In this document: positions 56,465-64,000 of the stretch, piece after piece | Numbering within the stretch: position 1 is the first letter of the stretch | How the letters are laid out: every line of letters starts with the position of its first letter | Assembly: GCA_002286855.1 (NCBI GenBank) | Contig: NRSV01000025.1 | Coordinates: forward strand, 186,001-250,000 | Source: Bipolaris cookei | Taxonomy: Eukaryota > Ascomycota > Dothideomycetes > Pleosporales > Pleosporaceae | Direction of reading: 5' to 3' | DNA length: 64,000 bases | Notes under the pieces: model-generated | Seen by the model: the letters and a program-made list of their open reading frames with translations, nothing else | Databases searched by the model: none | What the model was told of the DNA's origin: nothing | Made by a program: the position numbers and the translations under genes

Positions 56465-58766
56465 ATGTCTGAAGTCGCAAACTCCACCTCGCCCGTCCAG
56501 GATGGTGCTGACGCCAACGGCGCTCAGATCAACACCAACGTCGCTGCTGCCCAGGCCGAAGCCCCCACCCCGACCTCTGCAGCCCCCGCCCATAACCAAA
56601 ACTCGGCCTCGCTCTATGTCGGTGAGCTCGACCCTTCTGTCACCGAAGCCATGCTCTTCGAGCTGTTCTCTTCTATTGGCCAAGTCGCTTCCATCCGTGT
56701 CTGCCGTGACGCCGTTACCCGTCGCTCGCTCGGTTACGCCTATGTTAACTACAACAGCTCTGAGGACGGCGAGAAGGCCCTCGAAGAGCTCAACTATACT
56801 GTTATCAAGGGCAAGCCTTGCCGTATCATGTGGTCTCAGCGTGACCCCGCTCTGCGCAAGACTGGCCAAGGCAACGTTTTCATCAAGAACCTGGACCACG
56901 CCATTGACAACAAGGCGCTTCATGACACCTTCGCCGCTTTCGGTAACATCCTCAGCTGCAAGGTCGCCCAGGATGAGCTTGGCAACTCCAAGGGTTACGG
57001 ATTTGTCCACTACGAAACCGCCGAGGCTGCCAACAACGCCATCAAGCACGTTAACGGTATGTTGTTGAATGAGAAGAAGGTTTTCGTCGGCCACCACATC
57101 CCCAAAAAGGAGCGCATGAGCAAGTTCGAGGAGATGAAGGCCAACTTCACCAACATCTACGTCAAGAACATTGACCTCGATGTCTCTGACGAGGAGTTCC
57201 GTGAGCTCTTCGAGAAGCACGGCGACATCACTTCTGCGTCCATTGCTCGTGACGAGCAGGGAAAAAGCCGCGGGTTCGGCTTTGTCAACTACATCAAGCA
57301 CGAGGCTGCCTCTGCTGCCGTTGACGCCCTCAATGACACTGACTTCCGCGGTCAGAAGCTCTACGTCGGCCGTGCCCAGAAGAAGCACGAGCGTGAGGAG
57401 GAGCTACGCAAGCAGTACGAGGCCGCCCGCCTCGAGAAGCAGTCCAAGTACCAGGGTGTCAACCTGTATATCAAGAACCTCAATGACGATGTCGATGACG
57501 AGAAATTGCGCGACATGTTCACTCCTTTCGGTACCATCACCTCCGCCAAGGTCATGCGCGATGCCATGCCTGCCGAGCGCTCTGAAACTCCTGGCGACGA
57601 GAAGAAGGAGGAGTCCAAGGAAGAGGCTGAGAAGACTGAGGAGCCCAAGGAGGGTGCTGATGACAAGAAGGACGAGAACAAGCCTGGCGAGAAGGTCACA
57701 ATCAAGGGAGAGAAGAAAATTCTTGGCAAGAGCAAGGGCTTCGGTTTCGTCTGCTTCAGCAACCCTGATGAGGCCACCAAGGCTGTCACCGAGATGAACC
57801 AGAAGATGATTGAGGGCAAGCCCCTTTACGTTGCTCTTGCTCAGCGCAAGGACGTCCGCAAGAACCAGCTTGAGGCTACCATCCAGGCTCGCAACCAGCT
57901 CCGTATGCAGCAACAGCAACAGCAGCAGTTTGGTGGCATTCCTCAGATGTTCATTGCCCCTGGTCAGCAGCCTATGATGTTCCCTGCTGGTGGCCGTGGT
58001 CAGATGCCATTCCCCGCTGGTATGCCTGGCCAACAAGGTGGCCGTGGTGCTGGCTTCCCTGGCGGTATGCCTGGTCAGCAAGGCGGTCGTGGCGGCCCCA
58101 ACGGTCAGCAGATGCCTCCCATGTACATGCCCCCAGGCATGGCTCCCGGTGCTTTCCCTCCTTCGTACATGAACCAGCAGTACATGCAGCTGGCACAGGC
58201 TGCGCAGCAAGCAATGGGCGGACGTGGTGGACGTGGCGGTGTCCCTATGGCTCCTATGCCTGGTATGCCTCAAGTCCCCATGGCCGGTGGTCCGGGTATG
58301 CGTGGCGGTCAGGGATTCCCTCCTCAAGGTGCTGGTCGCGGCAACATGCCCCAGGGCGGCCGACCTGGTCAATCTCCCATGCCCGGTTACCCTCAAGGCG
58401 GACGCGGCGGTCCTGCAGGCGCTGGTGTCGATATGAGCGCTCTGAGCGGCGCTGCTCCTGGTCAGCAGAAGCAGATGCTCGGTGAGGCTCTCTACCCCAA
58501 GATCGCTGAGATGCAGCCCGAGCTTGCTGGTAAGATCACTGGCATGCTTCTCGAGATGGACAACAGCGAGTTGATCAACCTGTACGTATTGCCTTGTCTT
58601 TGTTTTGTTTAGCTATTGTACTAACACATCCAGCACTTCTGACGAGGCAGCTCTGCGCGCCAAGGTTGAGGAGGCTATGAGCGTCTATGACGAATATGTC
58701 AAGAACAAAGAGGGTGAGCCCGATGAGAAAGCCCCCAAGGAGGAGTCCAAAGAGGAGAAGGCTTAA
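56465..58766 (+). CDS. PAB1: Cytoplasmic poly(A)-binding protein
   Basis: Two exons: 56465-58581 and 58634-58766, giving 749 residues. It has four RRM domains with RNP2 motifs LYVGEL (50), NVFIKNL (137), NIYVKNI (230) and NLYIKNL (333), a Gln/Met/Gly/Pro-rich linker (about 480-660), and the C-terminal MLLE peptide-binding domain (GEALYPKIAEMQPELAGKIT, from about 673). RRM4 is split by an insertion of about 50 charged residues (KKEESKEEAEKTEEPKEG) before its RNP1 KSKGFGFVCF. Pab1 coats mRNA poly(A) tails and links them to eIF4G and to deadenylation. A leader intron and an A-rich tract precede it. The acidic/Lys tail after MLLE is encoded by exon 2. Confidence 0.97.
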
Positions 58767-59719
58767 ACCTCTTTCTAGTTGCCACTGAGTAGGGTTCGAT
58801 TCGCGATACCCTCGAACGGCAGCAAGTTATGATGGTCGCATGATTTCCTTGAACGGCGAATGGCGCACGAGTAACGATTTTCTCATGACACGGGACGGCT
58901 TTCCATGACCGATTGTACCCCAAAAGTTTCTTACGATTTGATGTCCCCCCTTTACATTTTCGGCTTGTCGTGACCCTGCGGCGAGTCGACTATAACACTT
59001 TCTTTTGGCGACTGACTCCTTGATTGGAACGTCGGACGTCATGACTACGGTCGCCCAAACTCTGTTTTAAGAGTCGGGTGGCCTCTTTTCTTCTGTCCCC
59101 AATGTTTCCTTTTTTTCTCACTGATTATGTTTTTCCTATGTATGATAGACGGCACCCCGTCCCTGATGACACAGCATGAGTGGGTGTGGGGTGGGACTTT
59201 GTTCGCGCAAACAGTTTGATACCTCAAAAGCTAGGCTCTCCCATCAATGGTTGACGGGGCTGGCTTTCAGCGTAACGGAATTTCGGCGTCTCGAATTGGG
59301 AAGGGGAAGGGGGATTATGGATGATGCAATGAAAGGGTAGATGCTAGTGTGGATGTGGGCTGGTGTATAGTGTTAGCAGGTATTCGAAGCCATCTGATAA
59401 AGACTGGATAGCTCGAAGCAAGGATGGCGGCTATGTTAGGGAATATAGTTTTATACCCCGAATGGAAGTTGCAAATAAATACTCAGTCGTGTCCTGATGA
59501 TGATAGTGGTGATGACGGGGATGTTTTGACGAGGATATTGCGAGGTGAATTTATCACGTCCACTGCCTAGGCTCTCCTCGAAAGTAGAGAGACGGATATC
59601 GTTCAGTCTCACGCCATAACGCAATTTTATATAAACCTGCTACTAGGATATATTGCAAAGATATGTTGATTAGCCTCTTTTTTGCACTCGTCCCAACAGC
59701 GTGAAACATCCATAGGCTA
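58767..59719. other. PAB1 3' region and FBP1 3' flank
   Basis: Convergent 3' ends. A B-box-like ggttcgattc at 58794 has no A box at the right distance, so no tRNA is called. No gene was seen. Confidence 0.5.
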
Positions 59720-60946
59720 TTACTTCTGATACTTCTTGTGCGCATCAATAACTTTTTGTACCTCGCCTTCTGAACCCAGGAAGATACCGGACCGGTCGTG
59801 AATGTGCTCGGGCACAACCTCGAGCATGCGCTTCATGCTGCTGTTTACTGCCAAACCGCCAGCTGCATAGTTTGTTAGCGCCATGCAAAGAACCAAACTC
59901 AAGAGAGGGAGGGGAAAGAAAGAACATACCATTCTCAAAAACCATGGCCATGGGAGCGCACTCGTACAGAATACGAAGCTTGCCCTTGGGTGTCTTCTTG
60001 TCAGCAGGGTAAGCAAAGATGCCTCCGTACAGCAATGTTCGGTATGCATCTGCCACCATGGAACCAATGTAACGCGCACTGTATGGCTTTCCGCCTTCGG
60101 GAGGGTTCTTCAAGCTCTCGCACCACTCCTTGACGGGCTGTTCCCAGTACATGCTGTTTCCCTCGTTGACCGAGTAGATTGATCGCGTCTTGGGGCACTT
60201 CATGTTAGGGTGTGTGAGGATGAACTCGCCAAAGGCATTGTCGAGGGTGAAGCCGTTGACGTTGCCGCCCTTCATGGTGATGACCAACTGGGCAGAGGCG
60301 CCGTACATGGTGAAGCCTGAGGCGACCATCTCGGTGCCAGGGAGGAGAAGCTCCTCTTTTGTGCCCTTTGCACCATCTGGGAGCTTGTACACGGCGAAGA
60401 TGGTGCCGACGGAGACACCGGCATCGAGGTTAGAGGAGCCGTCGATGGGGTCGCAGGCTACAGCGTAACGCGCATTGGGGTATTCGTCAAAGATGATGGC
60501 TTCTTCTTGCTCCTCAGAAATGAGGAGGCGCACGCGACCTGACGAGCGCATTGCGCTGATAAAAAGCTCATCGCCGATCACATCGAGCTTCTTCTGGTCA
60601 TCACCAGTTGTGTTGGATGTGCCTTGAAGACCAGTGAGCTGTTCAAGTCAGTTTGTGGCTATGAACAGTCTTTGAGGGGATTTGCGTACGTTGATTAATG
60701 AAGCTCTCCGAATGTAGTAAGCAATGCTCTTAAAGGCAAATTGAAGCGCGTGACATAGTAGTCTGTAGCAAACCAGTTACTTTTTCTGTGTCAAGACGAT
60801 CTGGAAAAATTAACTCACGTGAAATCGCCCGTCGCCTCCTTGACTTTTGTTTGCTCTTCGGTCAGAAACCGGGTGAGGGTGATGATGTTGGTGTTAATCT
60901 TCTCCTGGGCAACTGGATTGCTGTCGCCGTTTGTGGTGGAGGCCAT
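59720..60946 (-). CDS. FBP1: Fructose-1,6-bisphosphatase
   Basis: Four exons on the minus strand: 60946-60819, 60762-60690, 60638-59930, 59862-59720, giving 350 residues, the usual fungal length. Motifs: TGDFTLLCHALQFAFKSIAY, LTGLQGTSNTTGDDQKKLDV, the metal site DPIDGSSNLDAG with upstream EEQEEAI, TMKGGNVNGFTLD, and RYIGSMVADAYRTLLYGGIF, which binds the 6-phosphate. It hydrolyses fructose 1,6-bisphosphate to fructose 6-phosphate, the controlled step of gluconeogenesis in the cytosol. Fungal enzymes are usually glucose-repressed and AMP-inhibited; regulation is not visible here. All three introns keep frame with GT-AG ends. Confidence 0.96.
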
Positions 60947-61879
60947 TGTGAGTGTATCTGTATGTGTGCGGCAATATGTACAGTTCAGGATAGAGGATTG
61001 CTACAAGGGGGGTATAGGCGAGGCGCAATGGAGAAGGGGTATCAGCGGAGAGGGGAAGACGGGAATGATGGATGTGGGAGATGGAGAAGCTTGGGGGAGG
61101 ATGGTGAAAATCTATGCGGTTCAATTGAAGTAAAAAGCGGAGCTGAGGTTTGTTATGAAGTCAGGGTGGGTAGAGTCGGACAGGCGGACCACACTTCTAT
61201 GGCATTTGTTTGGCAGATGCGTTGGCCGGAATGGAGCGAGCCAGCAAGCTATAGCCGTCCCTCGGCAACTGATCGGGCGTCACAGGGCACTTCACGATGC
61301 TCCAGCCGCATGTGTCAGCCACCGCTGATCCGAAGGAAGACCGACGGTCGAGACAAAGAGTGCCAAAAAGGGATAGGTGAGAGCGTCTGAGCATTGCCGA
61401 GGAGAGGACATGGACGCGCTTTGTTGCGGGAGCGCGTGGTTGGAGGTGAAGATGCATGTGCGGAGACGCAAAAAAGTGGAGGGGCTGTAACGAGGGGTGA
61501 GCGGGGCTGGCTGGCTCCCCCACTGCCCACTGACGTCTTTCCGAGCTCTTCCGACCCGCGGACGTGACGGCACACGACCACCCTGCCCTACCCGCAGCCC
61601 TTCGTTTATCCGCGCAGTCACGTGATCTCAGCAAAGAAATACCAAAGAACAGAGCACAACCCATGTCTGGCCACGGCAAATAACATAGTAACAAGATAAG
61701 ATCCAGCTTTTAATACTCTACACGCAGTAAACCTACATCCGCAGTGATGAAAATGCTCAACTGAACAATCCTGCAAAGCCCACATCCCCAACCCTTACTC
61801 TATCCATTGCACCAAGGGGGGAATACAGCAATGCAACCAATCATGATCCTGGCCTCTATTACAAGTCCAACGCACTCTC
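60947..61879. other. FBP1 promoter and KGD1 3' flank
   Basis: No gene was seen in this interval. Purine-rich plus-strand sequence at 60990-61110 reads as a pyrimidine-rich leader of FBP1 on the minus strand. Confidence 0.5.
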
Positions 61880-64000
61880 TTACTCGCTCTTCAGCTTATC
61901 TTGCTTGACCGTGAAGGCCATATCCAGCAGCGCCTTCTCCTCGTTCTTGTGCGACACCTTGAGTCCAGTCGCCACAGATGCGCTAGGGTTACGTCCAGCG
62001 TACATGACGTGTCTCCTATTGTGGTGCTCCGTCTGGTTGAGCAGAGTCTCAATCCTAGGCTGTGTAAAGCTCCAAGCTCCTGCGTTGAGCGGCTCCTCTT
62101 GACACCAGATGATGTTCTGTGCATTGGGGTACGAGTCGAGGTTATCCTTGAGCTGCTGCCATGGGAACGGGTTGAGCTGCTCGATGCGGGTAATCGCCAC
62201 GTCCTTCTCCCCACGAGCCTCACGCTCCTTGACAAGCGCCGCGTAAACCTGACCGGTGCAGAGAATGACGCGGTTGATACCCTCGTGTGATTCAATCTCT
62301 CCGCTGGCGTGTGCTGGGTCCTCGATGATCCACTGGAAGTGCGAGTCTCCGGTGAACTCATCAATGCTCGAGCGCGCAATTGGGTGGCGAAGGAGTGACT
62401 TGGAGAAGAATAAGACAAGCGGCTTGCGGAACTGGCGGTTCATCTGGCGACGGAGAAGATGGAACAAGTTAGATGGCTTCGTTGTGTAGGCAATCTGCAT
62501 GTTGCAGTCCTGGTGCTGGCGATCAAGCTTCTCCGGCGATGGGAAGATGCGCGGGTCCTCATTGCACAGCTGCAGGTAACGCTCAATACGTCCCGAAGAG
62601 TGCTCGGGGCCTTGGCCATCATAACCGTGTGGCAAGCTCATGACAAGACCAGAACGCTGAAGCCACTTGACTTCGCCTGATGCAATGAATTGATCGATGA
62701 TGACCTGAGCAGTGTTGGCAAAGTCACCAAACTGGGCCTCCCACATGACAAGCGCGTTGGGTGATGACAGTGAGTATCCGTATTCGAAACCAAGCCTGGA
62801 ATGGGTTAGTCAGCATGATACATCAAAACAAAAATGTTCGTCACTTACACTCCGTACTCGCTGAGGGACGAGTTGGAAATGGTAAATGTTGCCTGGTCCT
62901 GGCTGAGGTTTTGCAGGGGGGTGTATGTCTTCTCCGTCTCCTGGTCGTGGAGAACAGCGTGACGCTGAGAAAAGGTTCCGCGCTCCACGTCCTGTCCAGA
63001 GACACGGACATGGTGGCCCTCCATGCACAAACTTCCGAATGCCAATGCTTCAGCCGTAGCCATGTCGATGTTCTGGCCATCCATGACCGTCTTGGTACGA
63101 CCAGCCAAGATACGCTTCAAGTTTTTGTGTACGTTAAAGTCCTCTGGCGCCTCTCCAATGACCTTGGCGATGTGCTTCAGTTGAGACTCTTCAATGGCAG
63201 TTGGCAAATGAGGCAACACCTCGGTGGCAAGCTCTTTCGGGGTCTTGAAGCCGTTCCATGCAGAAGTGAGCCACTCCCGAGAGTTGGGAACATAGTCTTT
63301 GCTACGGTTGAAGCTCTCGTCTAGCATGCCCCAGACCCAAGCCTTGTGCTCGTCAATGTCCTCCTTGGTGAAAGTCTTCTCCTCGAGGAGCTTCTTGGTG
63401 TAGATGTCCAGTGTCTGAGGTTGTTGCGAGATCTTCTTGTACATGAGGGGCTGAGTGAAGAAAGGTTGATCCGTTTCGTTGTGACCCTGTTTCCTGTAGC
63501 AAACCATGTCGATGACTACATCCTTCTTGAATTCGGCACGGAAGTCGGCGGCGAGCTGGCAAACAAAGTTGACAGCCTCAACATCATCGCCGTTGACGTG
63601 GAAGACGGGCGCATCAATGGCCTTGGCGATATCGGAGCAGTAAGGAGTAGAGCGCGAAAACCTAGGATCTGTGGTGAAACCAATCTGATTGTTTACAACA
63701 ATGTGAATGGTTCCGCCAGTGTGGTAGCTGGGCAGCTGGTGGAAGCCCATAGTTTCATAGACGACACCCTGTGCAGCAAAAGCGGCGTCACCGTGCAGAA
63801 GAACACCCATGGCACTGACGGCTTCCTTCTCATCGTTGTTGTAGTGCAGAATGGCGCGGGTCTTTCCAAGCACAACGGGGTCCTCAGCCTCAAGATGAGA
63901 CGGGTTGGCGACAAGGGACAGCTGCACGCGCTTTCCAGACGGGGTAGGACGCTCAAAGTTCATACCTAAGTGGTACTTGACATCACCCGAGCCCTCTTCA
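61880..64000 (-). CDS. KGD1: 2-oxoglutarate dehydrogenase E1 component, C-terminal part (runs off the window)
   Basis: Two exons are visible on the minus strand: beyond 64000 to 62849, and 62795-61880 (intron GTAAGT/cag). About 690 residues are seen, the C-terminal two thirds of a roughly 1000-residue enzyme. Motifs: VKYHLGMNFERP, SLVANPSHLEAEDPVVLGKT, IHIVVNNQIGFTTDPRFSRS (thiamine diphosphate site), FHVNGDDVEAVNFV, RKQGHNETDQPFFTQP, then VLGFEYGYSLSSPNALVMWE, AQFGDFANTAQVIIDQF and LPHGYDGQGPEHSS. It decarboxylates 2-oxoglutarate with thiamine diphosphate and passes the succinyl group to lipoyl-E2 in the mitochondrial TCA cycle. The N-terminal presequence lies outside the window. Confidence 0.97.

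Noticed and set aside
56414..57388. Minus-strand frame of 324 codons (and one at 57404-58396)
   Set aside because: Antisense to PAB1, whose strong codon bias keeps other frames open.
58790..58803. B-box-like ggttcgattc suggesting a tRNA
   Set aside because: No A box, no acceptor stem and no cloverleaf could be drawn around it.

Overview
This is a nuclear segment of a filamentous ascomycete (Pezizomycotina). Genes carry short introns of about 50-90 bases, and the recognisable products are fungal: a Pac1/NudF dynein regulator, a two-TOG AlpA-type XMAP215 protein, an AzgA purine permease, a Zn2Cys6 regulator and a copper-fist regulator. The proteins look most like Dothideomycetes, but that is an impression and not a measured placement. 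Exon models below were made by hand from splice signals and reading-frame continuity.

Layout. 1-5 kb: two tandem secreted subtilisin-like proteases (proteinase K type). 5.2-7.6 kb: two decayed pogo/Fot1-type transposase genes joined tail to tail. 9-13.3 kb: a repeat-motif protein of unknown function and a membrane-anchored type-B carboxylesterase on the opposite strand. 15.7-22.3 kb: a divergent pair of regulators, an Rgt1-like Zn2Cys6 factor (minus) and a copper-fist factor (plus), with 2.6 kb between their start codons. 22.3-26.8 kb: no gene seen. 26.8-31.2 kb: two minus-strand genes of unknown function. 31.6 kb: a 92-residue protein gene with an 11-base first exon.

32.0-33.7 kb (minus) is the most interesting part. 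It is a non-coding, multi-intron host gene whose introns each hold one box C/D snoRNA. Six snoRNAs are visible. Their guides match, in transcript order, the targets of yeast snR78, snR77, snR76, snR75, snR74 and snR73, which is the order of the yeast polycistronic snR78-72 cluster as I recall it. The yeast snR72 target appears to be served by the second guide of the first snoRNA.

34.1-39.1 kb: PAC1/LIS1 and an AlpA/Stu2-type gene, divergent around 0.8 kb; both products act on microtubule plus ends and dynein. 39.8-45.5 kb: an ACC-synthase-like aminotransferase, RIB3 (riboflavin synthesis) and an AzgA purine permease. 48.4-50.1 kb: a mitochondrial calcium uniporter (MCU). 51.0-55.3 kb: a 1355-residue proline-rich protein. 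56.5-58.8 kb: poly(A)-binding protein with an A-rich 5' leader. 59.7-60.9 kb: fructose-1,6-bisphosphatase. 61.9-64 kb: the C-terminal part of 2-oxoglutarate dehydrogenase E1, running off the window.

Most of the window is ordinary conserved core genome. The accessory-looking parts are the protease pair, the transposon relics and several long gene-free stretches. No tRNA, rRNA or CRISPR array was seen.
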